Part shown: piece by piece, positions 48,816-58,607 of the stretch
Layout of the letters: every line of letters starts with the position of its first letter
How positions within the stretch are numbered: the first letter of the stretch is position 1
NCBI GenBank assembly: GCA_026645735.1
Contig: JAPKMT010000001.1
Coordinates: forward strand, 124,001 to 188,000
DNA: 64,000 nt
From: Flexilinea sp.
GTDB taxonomy: Bacteria; Chloroflexota; Anaerolineae; Anaerolineales; Anaerolineaceae
Reading direction: 5' to 3'
Notes under the pieces: model-generated
The model's database searches: none
Seen by the model: the letters and a program-made list of their open reading frames with translations, nothing else
Told to the model about the DNA's origin: nothing
Made by a program: the position numbers and the translations under genes

Positions 48816-49712
48816 ATGAAAGACAGCATTCATAAGTATTTTCAAATCGGAACCATTCAATGGATGAGTTATCCACGACGGGAAATTTTGGATTCACTCC
48901 GGACGATAGCCAGTGACGATTTTTTTGATGCAGTTGAGATATGTGGATTTGTATCAGAAGCGCAGCGGATCCAGGCGAAAAAAATCCTGGATCAGTCGCA
49001 TTTAAAGGTTTGTTTTGCTGCGCAGCCTGTTTTGCTCAACTCGAAACTAAATCCGAATGATCTGAATGAGGAAAAACGTCTCCAGGCAGAAGATTTACTG
49101 CTGAAAGCAGTAGACGAAGCCGATTTTTTTGGAGCGGATGGAATTTCATTTCTGGCAGGCAAATGGGATGCTTCATCCAGGGACAGCGCATACGAGCAAT
49201 TAATAAAAACCACTCGCAATGTATGCACGTATGCCGGCGAAAAAGGAATGACCGTTGAACTGGAGGTGTTTGACTTCGATATGGACAAAGCAGTTTTAAT
49301 CGGTCCGGCACCTTATGCAGCGGAATTTGCTTCTGACATGAATTCTTTTGTCGATAATTTCGGACTGCTGGTTGATCTTAGTCATTTTCCCACAACCTAT
49401 GAGACCAGCGCTTTTGTGATCAAAACGCTGCGTCCGTTTATTACCCATCTGCATATCGGCAATGCTGTGGTAAAAAAAGATTGTGATGCCTATGGCGATC
49501 AGCATCCCCGTTTTGGTTATCCGGAAAGCGCCAACGATGTTCCGGAACTTCTGGATTTTTTTCAGGTATTGAAACAGGAAGCATTCTTTAATGCAGAAAA
49601 ACCATATGTCCTTTCTTTTGAAGTGAAACCTCGCGAGGATGAAGATGAGGATGTTATTCTTGCAAATACAAAACGGGTTATTCGTAGAGCATGGAGTTTG
49701 CTTGAGGATTGA
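48816..49712 (+). CDS. Xylose-isomerase-like TIM-barrel sugar isomerase/epimerase
   Basis: LLVDLSHFPTTYET; THLHIGNAVV; LSFEVKPREDED. Confidence 0.82.
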   Translation: MKDSIHKYFQIGTIQWMSYPRREILDSLRTIASDDFFDAVEICGFVSEAQRIQAKKILDQSHLKVCFAAQPVLLNSKLNPNDLNEEKRLQAEDLLLKAVDEADFFGADGISFLAGKWDASSRDSAYEQLIKTTRNVCTYAGEKGMTVELEVFDFDMDKAVLIGPAPYAAEFASDMNSFVDNFGLLVDLSHFPTTYETSAFVIKTLRPFITHLHIGNAVVKKDCDAYGDQHPRFGYPESANDVPELLDFFQVLKQEAFFNAEKPYVLSFEVKPREDEDEDVILANTKRVIRRAWSLLED

Positions 49713-49828
49713 GAAATCAAAAAAATCCTGATCATGGTTTAAAAAAAACGGTTGGCTATCGGCCATTTGAAATCGCTGCAAAATAAATTTGCTGTATTGA
49801 ATTAGTCATCAAAATCTCGAATTGCTGG

Positions 49829-50020
49829 TTGACAGTATTGTGAAAATTATTTAAACTAAAGCAATGTTATTCGATTTATCTTTTCGACGAACCATCCGAT
49901 ATTACTCCCTTCAGGTTTGAAGCGGGGAAGTCGTGTTTTGTCACTGATAAGATCCATTTGTGAAAAGCAGCCCTCCTTCAAGGAGGGCTTTTTATATCTA
50001 TCAAAGTGAAGGAGATTCAC
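49829..50020 (+). promoter_or_regulatory. lysW leader: candidate promoter, terminator-like hairpin and RBS hairpin
   Basis: TTGACA-17-TAAACT (49829-49857); AGCCCTCCTTCAAGGAGGGCTTTTT (49969-49993); GTGAA-GGAGA-TTCAC around the SD (50006-50020). Confidence 0.55.
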
Positions 50021-50021
50021 C

Positions 50022-50192
50022 ATGAAAACCGTAATTTGTCCTGTGTGTGGAGCCGAAATTGAAGTGGATCAGACCGTAGAACTCGGTGAGATTATTGTTT
50101 GCCCGGATTGTGGCGTAGATTTGGAAATTGTTTCTTTAGATCCATTGACCGCTGAAGAAGCACCGATGGAACAGGAAGATTGGGGAGAATAA
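50022..50192 (+). CDS. lysW: LysW amino-group carrier protein
   Basis: [56 protein letters not shown]: two CxxC and terminal EDWGE; absent from the supplied ORF track. Confidence 0.95.
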   Translation: MKTVICPVCGAEIEVDQTVELGEIIVCPDCGVDLEIVSLDPLTAEEAPMEQEDWGE

Positions 50193-51043
50193 TGCCGAAA
50201 ATCGGTGTGCTTTTCTCCCGTCTTCGTGTTGAAGAAAAATGGATCTTTGAAGCTTTCGAATCCCGCGGGATCGATTATGAGCGGATCGATGACCGGAAAC
50301 TGGTACTGGATTCCCATGGATTAAAAAAATGGAGCCAATTTGACTGCATTTTGGAACGCAGCATCAGTTATTACAGTGGTCTTTATGCGCTCAAAGTATT
50401 AAATGGATGGGGCATTAAAACAGTTAATACAGCGCTGACGGCAGAAATTTGTGGTGATAAACTGGCAACCAGTTGTACATTGGACAAAGCAGGCATTCCA
50501 CAACCTCGTTATGCCTGTGCTTTCACCCCGGAATCTGCGTTGGAAGCAATTGATGCACTGGGATATCCTGTTGTGATAAAACCCGTCGTGGGCTCCTGGG
50601 GCAGACTATTGGCAAAACTCAACGACCGTGATGCGGCAGAAGCTCTTTTGGAACACAAATCTGTTTTGGGTTCTGCATTGCATTCTGTGTTCTATATCCA
50701 GGAGTATATTCAAAAACCGGGACGTGATATTCGTGCCATCGTCGTAGATAACAAAGTTGTTACAGCCATATACCGGAAATCACAACATTGGATTACCAAT
50801 ACTGCGCGTGGAGGCGAGGGAGAAATTTGTCCTATCACACCTGATCTGGAATCTCTCTGTCTGAATGCGTCCGCTGCAGCAGGTGGAGGAATACTGGCAA
50901 TTGATGTGTTTGAGGATATGCAGCGCGGTCTGATGATTAATGAAATCAACCATACAATGGAGTTTCACACACTGCAACCGACAACCGGGGTGAATATTGC
51001 CGATCTGATTGTTGATTATGTGTTGAAAGTGGCGAAATTATGA
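50192..51043 (+). CDS. lysX: LysW ligase LysX (ATP-grasp)
   Basis: ATP-grasp; [34 protein letters not shown] overlaps the lysW stop (TAATG). Confidence 0.92.
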   Translation: MPKIGVLFSRLRVEEKWIFEAFESRGIDYERIDDRKLVLDSHGLKKWSQFDCILERSISYYSGLYALKVLNGWGIKTVNTALTAEICGDKLATSCTLDKAGIPQPRYACAFTPESALEAIDALGYPVVIKPVVGSWGRLLAKLNDRDAAEALLEHKSVLGSALHSVFYIQEYIQKPGRDIRAIVVDNKVVTAIYRKSQHWITNTARGGEGEICPITPDLESLCLNASAAAGGGILAIDVFEDMQRGLMINEINHTMEFHTLQPTTGVNIADLIVDYVLKVAKL

Positions 51044-52074
51044 TAAAAACTGCTATTTTTGGCGGTTCCGGTTATGGCGGGGGTGAATTGCTCCGTTTGC
51101 TGCTAAATCATCCGGAAACCGAAGTGACTCAGGTAACCTCCCGCTCCCATTTGGGCGAATATGTTTATCAGGTGCATCCAAACCTGAGAAAGCGGACGAT
51201 GTTGAAGTTCTGTGATCCGGATCAGATAGAACCGGTGGATGTTTTGTTCCTCGCACTTCCCCATGGACAGGCGATGAAAAAAATTCAGACTTATGCGGAA
51301 CTGGCTCCCTGCATTGTTGATCTGTCAGCCGATTTTCGCCTGAAGGACGAATTGGTCTATCAACAGTGGTATGGAAGTACCCATTTGGCTCCGGATTGGA
51401 TGCCGAAATTTGTATATGGCTTACCGGAGCTGCACCGAGCAGAAATCAAAAAAGCCCATTACATCAGCGGCGTAGGGTGTAATGCGACTGCCGCGAACCT
51501 GGCATTAATGCCGCTGATCCAATCCGGTCTTATTGATTCAGATCAGCCGGTTTATGTTGAAATCAAAGTTGGTTCCTCGGAAGGCGGCGCTGAAGGAAAT
51601 GCCGGATCGCATCATCCGGAACGGAGCAATACGGTCCGAACATTTTCCTGTTTTGGACATCGCCATACTGCTGAAGTGATGCAGGAAATGCATCTTTCCA
51701 AAGTAGCGTTGACTATGACTTCAGTTGAGCTGGTGCGCGGTGCGCTGGCGACTGTGCATGCAGCTGCAAAACCTTTTGTCACAATGAAAGATTTATGGGC
51801 AGCCTATCGGACCGTTGTCAGCGAAAATCCATTTCTGCGTCTGGTTCATGAGCAAAGAGGCATATACAGAGTACCGGAACCGAAAATTCTGGCAGGATCG
51901 AATTATGCGGATTTGGGCTTCGACTATGATCCACAGAATGGGCACTTAATTTCAATTTGTGCCATTGATAACCTGATGAAAGGCGCTGCAGGGACGGCAG
52001 TGCAATGTATGAATCTGATGTTCGGCTTGGATGAAACTGCAGGATTAGATTTCTCTGGTTTGCATCCGGTATAA
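51040..52074 (+). CDS. lysY: LysW-aminoadipyl/glutamyl phosphate reductase (LysY/ArgC family)
   Basis: [50 protein letters not shown]. Confidence 0.93.
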   Translation: MIKTAIFGGSGYGGGELLRLLLNHPETEVTQVTSRSHLGEYVYQVHPNLRKRTMLKFCDPDQIEPVDVLFLALPHGQAMKKIQTYAELAPCIVDLSADFRLKDELVYQQWYGSTHLAPDWMPKFVYGLPELHRAEIKKAHYISGVGCNATAANLALMPLIQSGLIDSDQPVYVEIKVGSSEGGAEGNAGSHHPERSNTVRTFSCFGHRHTAEVMQEMHLSKVALTMTSVELVRGALATVHAAAKPFVTMKDLWAAYRTVVSENPFLRLVHEQRGIYRVPEPKILAGSNYADLGFDYDPQNGHLISICAIDNLMKGAAGTAVQCMNLMFGLDETAGLDFSGLHPV

Positions 52075-52135
52075 ACCAGGTTTTCTCGCATCATAGATAA
52101 AGCTGGTTTATTTTTCGAATCGCTGGGTATAGACA

Positions 52136-52960
52136 ATGAACGACAAAAATCTAAAAATAATGGTGGTGAAAATTGGCGGGACAGAGGGTGTGGATTTCTC
52201 GCGTATCTGTTCGAATGCAGCCCGTCTGATTACTGAAGATAAAAAATTGATTCTAGTGCATGGTGGATCAGCCGAGGCCAACCAGCTTGGAGTGGATTTA
52301 AATATTCCTCCGCGTTTTATTACTTCACCTTCCGGACACACTTCCCGTTATACGGATCAAAAGACTATGGAAGTTTTTATTATGGCGGTCAATGGGAAAG
52401 TCAATTCGAGACTTGTGTCACAGCTCCAGGAGAAGGGTGTAAATGCTTTTGGTTTATCCGGTATGGACGGTCGACTGATTCAGGCGACACGCAAAGAAGC
52501 CATTCAGAGTGTTGAGAATGGAAAACGCCGGATAATCCGTGACGATTTCAGCGGGAAAATTGATACTGTCCAGGCGGATCTGCTGCATACCTTGCTCGCT
52601 GCGGAAATGCTACCGGTAATCGCGCCCATTGCGATCGGCAAAGCCGGAGAACCGCTAAATGTTGATGCGGACCGTGCGGCTGCTGAAGTGGCTGCAGCGA
52701 TGAAAGCGGACACATTGATTCTGCTGACGGCTGTGCCAGGATTGATGAAATCTTTCCCGGATGAACGCACGTTGATTAAAAAAGTCGATCGAAAAGATAT
52801 CACGTCGCTGCAAGAATATGCACAAGGCAGGATGAAGAATAAAGTACTGGGAGCTCAGGAAGCACTCGAAAAAGGTGTGAGTAATGTTTTGATTGCTGAT
52901 GGAAGCGTGGAAAATCCGATTGATCACGCACTTGCAGGAAACTGCACATGGATCTGCTGA
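52136..52960 (+). CDS. lysZ: LysW-aminoadipate/glutamate kinase (LysZ/ArgB family)
   Basis: VVKIGGTEGVDF; LILVHGGSAEANQLG; TAVPGLMKSFPDE. Confidence 0.92.
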   Translation: MNDKNLKIMVVKIGGTEGVDFSRICSNAARLITEDKKLILVHGGSAEANQLGVDLNIPPRFITSPSGHTSRYTDQKTMEVFIMAVNGKVNSRLVSQLQEKGVNAFGLSGMDGRLIQATRKEAIQSVENGKRRIIRDDFSGKIDTVQADLLHTLLAAEMLPVIAPIAIGKAGEPLNVDADRAAAEVAAAMKADTLILLTAVPGLMKSFPDERTLIKKVDRKDITSLQEYAQGRMKNKVLGAQEALEKGVSNVLIADGSVENPIDHALAGNCTWIC

Positions 52961-52982
52961 GTGATCTGCTGCGGATCGACGG

Positions 52983-54098
52983 ATGATGCGAAAAAAACTG
53001 AAACAGAATAAGGATTATCAACAGATGGAGAATAATTACTGGCTGACAGCTCCTGAAACTTACAAAACATTGTTTGGATTAGTGGAAAAATATAGTCCGA
53101 GCGGATCTGAAGCGGATGCCGTTAATTGGCTGGTTTCGAGAATGGCGGGATTGGGGTATACGAAATCCTATATCGATGGCGGCGGTAATGCAATTGGTGT
53201 GATGGGAGACGGTCCACGACAGTTGGTATTGTTGGGACATATTGATACCGTTCCGGGTGAAATCCCGTTTTCTGTTGAAAACGATATCCTTTACGGCCGT
53301 GGTTCGGTTGACGCGAAAGGACCGTTATCCTGCTTTGTGGATAGTGTCGCACAACTTGGACCGGTTCCAGATTGGCAGATTGTTGTCATCGCCTGTGTTG
53401 ATGAAGAATGTGATGGAATGGGCGCGCGCTTTGTACTGCCGCATTTCTCTCCGGAACTGGTCATTGTGGGGGAACCCAGTCGATGGGATCGTATTGCGCT
53501 CGGGTATAAAGGTTGTGCATGGTCCAGCATTCAAATTTCTTCTGATGTAACCCATGGAGCGAGTGAAGAAGCTACTGCGTGTGAAATTGCATCAGAGCTC
53601 TGGGGAAAAATACGGACATGGTGTCAGGAATACAACCAGTCCCGTTCAAAGATTTTCGATCAGATCATGTTTTCTTTGACAAACTGGTATTCGGGAAAGG
53701 ACGGTTTTTCTCAATGGGCTCGGCTGGTAGTAAGTGCCAGAATTCCACCCGGATTTATGCCGGAAGATTTCTATGCGGTTCTGGAATCTCTCGCACCGGA
53801 TGCGATCATTTCTCATTCAGCATTTCCGACACCGGCATATCGCGGAGAAAAAAATTCACCACTTGTTCGGGCATTTCTACCGGCAATCCGCTCCAACGGC
53901 GGGCAGCCTGCCTTTGTTTATAAAACCGGCACAGCGGATCTGAACCTGGTGGCTCCTGCATGGAATTGCCCCGGACTGGCATACGGACCCGGTGATTCAA
54001 CCCTGGATCATACTCCCAATGAGCATCTCTATCTGCCTGAGTTTCAAAAATCGAAAGCAATCCTTATTGATGTACTCAGACGTCTGACAAAAAAATGA
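52983..54098 (+). CDS. lysK: LysW-lysine/ornithine carboxypeptidase (LysK, M20 family); start may be 53025
   Basis: VLLGHIDTVPGEIPF; LYGRGSVDAKGPLSCF; KTGTADLNL. Confidence 0.92.
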   Translation: MMRKKLKQNKDYQQMENNYWLTAPETYKTLFGLVEKYSPSGSEADAVNWLVSRMAGLGYTKSYIDGGGNAIGVMGDGPRQLVLLGHIDTVPGEIPFSVENDILYGRGSVDAKGPLSCFVDSVAQLGPVPDWQIVVIACVDEECDGMGARFVLPHFSPELVIVGEPSRWDRIALGYKGCAWSSIQISSDVTHGASEEATACEIASELWGKIRTWCQEYNQSRSKIFDQIMFSLTNWYSGKDGFSQWARLVVSARIPPGFMPEDFYAVLESLAPDAIISHSAFPTPAYRGEKNSPLVRAFLPAIRSNGGQPAFVYKTGTADLNLVAPAWNCPGLAYGPGDSTLDHTPNEHLYLPEFQKSKAILIDVLRRLTKK

Positions 54099-54189
54099 GT
54101 CTTTCCGGTTGTATCGTTTTAGAAAAGTCGTGGTCTGTAATTGACTTGATCTTTTTACTGAAAAGAAAGCGTCCATAATTTTTCTCTCA

Positions 54190-54226
54190 TTAATTCGAAA
54201 GGTCAATCGATATTTTGAATTATTGA
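54190..54226. repeat. Short hairpin-less derivative of the palindromic element
   Basis: TTAATTCGAAAGGTCAATCGATATTTTGAATTATTG. Confidence 0.5.
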
Positions 54227-54235
54227 CCCTGTTTG

Positions 54236-54358
54236 CAGCCATTCAGAATATGCGAAGAAGTATATGTTGTTGTGCTGTTTTTTCGTGAAGCGCAAAAACA
54301 ACATAACAATAAGTTTTCTCGATCGATTCGAAAGGTTGGTTCAGATTTCGAATTTCTG
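54236..54358 (-). repeat. Palindromic MITE-like element, copy I (imperfect hairpin)
   Basis: CAGCCATTCAGAATATG...CAGATTTCGAATTTCTG; arms TTGTTGTGCTGTTTTTTCGT / GCGCAAAAACAACATAACAA. Confidence 0.7.
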
Positions 54359-54446
54359 GCCCGTTAGTCATCTTTTAAGGAAAGCCGCTTTCGGGGTTAT
54401 AATCTTTCTGGCTAAATACACTAATAGAAAGAAAAAATAATCTTTT

Positions 54447-55223
54447 ATGCCTGATATTTCCTTACTTCAAATTATTGCAGCTTGTTTTTTTTCTTTCCTG
54501 GCTGGTGCCATTGATTCGATCGCTGGAGGCGGTGGATTAATACAACTGCCCGGTTTAATGGCTGTCCTGCCAAACGTCCCCGTTGTCATGCTTCTCAGTA
54601 CCAATAAAATGTCCTCCACATTTGGGACGGGTATGGCAATTTTTCAATATTCCAAAAAAGTACCGATTCACTGGAAGCGCATGATTCCGATTGCAGCCAT
54701 TGCATTTTTCGCCAGTATCGGTGGAGCGCTGACAGCGACACGCGTCCCGAATCATTGGATGCGTCCGTTAGTTACATTTTTACTGATCGTGATTCTGATT
54801 TACTCCTTGCTGAAAAAAGATTTGGGCGATGATACTCAAAAAGCAGGCGTTTCAAAAAAGAGCAAGATCATTCTCGGATTACTGGTCGGTGTAATCATCG
54901 GTTTCTATGATGGATTCTTTGGCCCCGGAACCGGAAATTTCCTGATCCTCAGTTTTATTTTTATTTTCGGATTGGATTTTTTACAGGCTTCCGCTTCTTC
55001 AAAGGTGGTCAATTTGGCAACCAATATCGGTGCAATGACCCTTTTCCTCATCAGTGGATATGGTTATTACATTCTGGGTATCTTAATGGCTCTATTTAAC
55101 ATGGCTGGAGCTGTATGCGGCGTAAAACTGGCTGTTCTTAAAGGGAGCAAATTTATCCGCATCTTCTTTATTGTTGTCGTTTCAGGTCTTATCATTAAAC
55201 AGATACTGGATTTCTTATTGTAG
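54447..55223 (+). CDS. TauE/SafE (TSUP) family permease
   Basis: SFLAGAIDSIAGGGGLIQLPGL; GFYDGFFGPGTGNFL. Confidence 0.9.
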   Translation: MPDISLLQIIAACFFSFLAGAIDSIAGGGGLIQLPGLMAVLPNVPVVMLLSTNKMSSTFGTGMAIFQYSKKVPIHWKRMIPIAAIAFFASIGGALTATRVPNHWMRPLVTFLLIVILIYSLLKKDLGDDTQKAGVSKKSKIILGLLVGVIIGFYDGFFGPGTGNFLILSFIFIFGLDFLQASASSKVVNLATNIGAMTLFLISGYGYYILGILMALFNMAGAVCGVKLAVLKGSKFIRIFFIVVVSGLIIKQILDFLL

Positions 55224-55333
55224 AAAGGGAGAAATGCCTTTTTGATTCTTCCAAAAAAAAATAGAGGTAAATTTTCTGTTATTTCAATTATTGAGGATAA
55301 AGTGGTTGATTCGCTAGCCTTCCCCCTGACCAG

Positions 55334-55455
55334 CAGCGATTTAAAATTTGGAAAAAAATAATTGTTGTAGTGTTATTTTTGCGCTTAGCGCAAAAATAAC
55401 ACTACAACATATTTCTCTCTTTATTCGAAAAGCTTTTCCAAATTTCGAATTCCTG
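55334..55455 (-). repeat. Palindromic MITE-like element, copy J, with near-perfect 9-bp target duplication
   Basis: CAGCGATTTAAAATTTGG...CCAAATTTCGAATTCCTG; perfect 22-bp hairpin 55363-55384/55388-55409, loop TTA; flanks CCTGACCAG (55325-55333) / ACTGACCAG (55456-55464). Confidence 0.88.
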
Positions 55456-55479
55456 ACTGACCAGGCAAATCCGAATAAA

Positions 55480-56688
55480 ATGGAAATAACAGAACAACCT
55501 GATGAAAGCGATTCTATGCAGCAGAAAAACAAGATCATATTCCCGGATTATTCCAATAGCAATTTAGGCATCATTTCCTCGTTGCTTCAGTATTACAATA
55601 TCCCGTGTGCGACACCGTCCATACCTGAACTGGATGACGAACTAAAAACTGGTAACTATCGGAATATTGTACTGGTTCTGATGGATGCTATGGGTTCTCG
55701 CATCCTTGAAAAAAATCTCTCGCCAGACAGTTTTCTTCGCCGTCATCTATGCAAGGAGCTTACGGCTGTATATCCATGTACCACAGTCTGTGTTACCTCT
55801 TCATTTTTCTCTGGATTACCGCCGGTATCCCACTCCTGGCTGGCATGGAGCCTTTATTTCAAGGAGTGGAAACAGGTCATTGACCTTTTCCCATACCGGG
55901 ATTCTTTTTCAGGTGATCTGATTGATCGCCATGAGAAGAATGTGCTCGAATTTATGAGTTTTGATTCAATCCTGCCAAAAATTGAGGCATCTACACAAGG
56001 CACTGTTGGAATCCATTGTGTATTTACCGATATCGCACGGCCTCGTCTGGTCGATTTGACCGAAAAATATCTGACGAAAATTGGCACATTTGAATCCTTG
56101 CTGCAGACAACGCTTGAAAAATCCAGGGAATCGGGTGATCATTTTATTTTCAGCTATTTTAAATCTCCGGATGACTTGCTGCATAAAAACGGTCTAACCC
56201 ATTCTGAGGTGTCAGAATTTCTTGAAAACACCGATCAGCTCTTCGAAAAATATGCAGACCAATTTAAAGACACGCTGCTGATCATCACAGCAGATCACGG
56301 AATGCAGGACATCACCAATCATTTCTATCTCAATGCGGTTCAACCATTGCGTGAACTGTTGCGTAATGATCCGGCTGGCGATCCAAGAGCGAAATTCTTT
56401 TATATTAAGCACGGCCGTGAAGATGCTTTTGTTGAAAGATTTCAGCGTGAATTTGGAGATGAGTTCTTGTTGTTCAGTCAGGATGAGTTTCTTTCAAAAA
56501 AAATGCTGGGTGAAGGTCCGCTGCATCCGAAAGTAAAAGATTTTCTTGGCGATTTCGTCGCCTGCGGGGTGGGACACAGTGACCTTCTCTACGTTCCAGA
56601 CGGAGCCCGTCCTCCTAAAGAATTTAACGGGCATCATGCCGGTTTGACGGCTGAAGAGATGTTTGTTCCGTTGATCCTGGCGAAATAA
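55480..56688 (+). CDS. Alkaline phosphatase/nucleotide pyrophosphatase superfamily protein; start 55480 or 55516
   Basis: LVLMDAMGSRILE; TAVYPCTTVCVTSSFFSG; IITADHGM; the ORF-track start at 55348 lies inside the repeat element. Confidence 0.85.
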   Translation: MEITEQPDESDSMQQKNKIIFPDYSNSNLGIISSLLQYYNIPCATPSIPELDDELKTGNYRNIVLVLMDAMGSRILEKNLSPDSFLRRHLCKELTAVYPCTTVCVTSSFFSGLPPVSHSWLAWSLYFKEWKQVIDLFPYRDSFSGDLIDRHEKNVLEFMSFDSILPKIEASTQGTVGIHCVFTDIARPRLVDLTEKYLTKIGTFESLLQTTLEKSRESGDHFIFSYFKSPDDLLHKNGLTHSEVSEFLENTDQLFEKYADQFKDTLLIITADHGMQDITNHFYLNAVQPLRELLRNDPAGDPRAKFFYIKHGREDAFVERFQREFGDEFLLFSQDEFLSKKMLGEGPLHPKVKDFLGDFVACGVGHSDLLYVPDGARPPKEFNGHHAGLTAEEMFVPLILAK

Positions 56689-56700
56689 AAAAAATTAAAC

Positions 56701-56737
56701 AAAAAAACGGCTGAGTAAGTTTCAGCCGTTTTTGTTT
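56701..56737. terminator. Bidirectional intrinsic terminator
   Basis: AAAAACGGCTGA-gtaagtt-TCAGCCGTTTTT between convergent genes. Confidence 0.88.
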
Positions 56738-56754
56738 TAAGAAATCGGTTTCTG

Positions 56755-58353
56755 TCAACGAGTGACAGTAGTTCCAAGCGTCAGTCTGATTTCCAGAGTT
56801 TCGCTTCCGCGCAAAATCGTCAGCGTAATGCGTTCACCCGGCAGATATTTTGCGAGTTCTTCTTTCAATTCTTTGACATTGTGGATTTCCTGATCATCCA
56901 TTTTTTGAATCACATCGTTGACTTGCAATTCTGCGTCATCGGCCGGACTGTCTTTCGTGACCTGGCTGATCAGCGCACCTTCTGTTCCTTCGGGAAGACC
57001 AATCGTTTTCAAGTCATCCGTTGTCAGATCTTTGACGAAGGTACCGATCCAGGCGTTCCCTTTACCGTTTTGTGCAATCACTTCGGTCTTTTGTTCTCGT
57101 TCTTCAGAGGATGGACGGGCAGCCAGTGTGATATCCACATCCATTTCTTTCCCGTCGCGCAGGACATGCAGTGTGATGGTGTCCCCTACGCTGGTATTCG
57201 ATGCAAGATAGGAGATTACATCATCCATACCTTTGACATCACGGTCATTAATTTTGGTAACAATATCGCCATCGCTGAAAATATCTGCGCCGCTGATAGT
57301 AACCGTTTCTTTTCCACCTTCAATACCTGCTGCTTCTGCCGGGCTGTCCTTTTGAACTGTCTGAATTAATGCTCCGCGCTGATCATGATTGAGTTCCAAT
57401 GCTTCATTGATTTCAGGAGTCAGGGCAATTCCACTCATGCCGATCCATGCGTGTTGATAGGCGCCGTCGCTGATCAACTTAGGTACGACTCTTTTGGCCA
57501 GGTTGGATGGAATTGCATATCCGATTCCCGCTGAGGAATAGGTTGAGGATGAGAATGAGTTGACAACACCAATGACTTCGCCGTTGAGGTTAATCAGGAC
57601 GCCACCGGAGTTGCCCGGGTTAATGGCTGCATCAGTTTGGATCATATCAGGGATGGAGTAGTGACCGGTTTCGTCAGATCCGCTTTCCAGAGAGAAACTT
57701 CGGCCGAGCGCAGAAATGATACCCTGCGTCATCGTTCCATTATTTCCAAACGGATTGCCGATAGCAGCAACGAAATCGCCGGTTTTTATCGTGGATGAGT
57801 CACCCAGTGTAACTGGCTGAATTTCAGCACGGAAATCCGTAACTTCCAGAACTGCAAGATCACTGTCCGGATCGGATCCGATGACTTCTGCCTTGCGCAC
57901 GATACCATCATAATAAGTCACTGTTATTTCTGTTGCGTCTTCGATAACATGATTATTCGTGACTATGTGGCCTTCGGTATCATAGACAAAACCGGTTCCT
58001 GAGCCATATTGCATCGGTTTTTCGCTTTCATTATCCGGTTCCGGCTGCTTTTCATTCGGCTGGTTCTGTTGATTAAATTGTTCCAAAAACGGGATTATAT
58101 CCTGAAAATTGAAATTTTCGATCCAGGGATAATCCTGTTTTGGATCCATCGAAGCAGTCTTGGCCGGAACGGCTACAGAAATGAAAACTACGGAAGGATT
58201 AATTTGATCATACAGCGAACTCAAAGAGAGTTTTGCTGTTGCTACATCTGCCTGAGAAATATTTTCCTGTGCATTTACCAGACTGAAAGCGCCAAAACTG
58301 ATTGCCAGGATGAAAACTATCGATAACCAAATAATTTTTGTTGATTTTTTCAT
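56755..58353 (-). CDS. HtrA/DegP-like serine protease with two PDZ domains
   Basis: VTNNHVIEDA, SDLAVLEV, TDAAINPGNSGGVLINL. Confidence 0.95.
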   Translation of the reverse strand: MKKSTKIIWLSIVFILAISFGAFSLVNAQENISQADVATAKLSLSSLYDQINPSVVFISVAVPAKTASMDPKQDYPWIENFNFQDIIPFLEQFNQQNQPNEKQPEPDNESEKPMQYGSGTGFVYDTEGHIVTNNHVIEDATEITVTYYDGIVRKAEVIGSDPDSDLAVLEVTDFRAEIQPVTLGDSSTIKTGDFVAAIGNPFGNNGTMTQGIISALGRSFSLESGSDETGHYSIPDMIQTDAAINPGNSGGVLINLNGEVIGVVNSFSSSTYSSAGIGYAIPSNLAKRVVPKLISDGAYQHAWIGMSGIALTPEINEALELNHDQRGALIQTVQKDSPAEAAGIEGGKETVTISGADIFSDGDIVTKINDRDVKGMDDVISYLASNTSVGDTITLHVLRDGKEMDVDITLAARPSSEEREQKTEVIAQNGKGNAWIGTFVKDLTTDDLKTIGLPEGTEGALISQVTKDSPADDAELQVNDVIQKMDDQEIHNVKELKEELAKYLPGERITLTILRGSETLEIRLTLGTTVTR

Positions 58354-58607
58354 ATGAACTTCCTTTCTTTATCTTTCCTCTTTTTTCCTTACAAGATAAA
58401 TTGTGAATTTTTCTTTCATTGATAATAAGATTACTACGAATTTGTTAGCGGAATATTAACTTTCGTTTAAATCAATTCTTAGTAAACATTAAATTCTGAT
58501 TAAAAAAACGCATAATGGGTGAAAATAAATTTTTTGAGAGGTGAAATTCCAAAAGACAAGACAACAACGGATAAAACATTTCATATTTTAAGTCGCTTGC
58601 AGTTAAT

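Noticed and set aside
48667-48897. 76-aa minus ORF overlapping copy H
   Set aside because: Antisense to the TIM-barrel gene start and repeat-derived (CCSYGFALCAKP).
4917-55455. Repeated GCGC-cored palindromes as a CRISPR array
   Set aside because: Copies are kilobases apart in separate intergenic regions, without spacers or cas genes.
55348-55480. N-terminal extension of the phosphatase ORF (MEKNNCCSVIFALSAKITLQ...)
   Set aside because: It is translated repeat-element sequence; similar CCSVIFALSAK-like peptides appear wherever the hairpin is in frame. The start is more likely 55480 or 55516.
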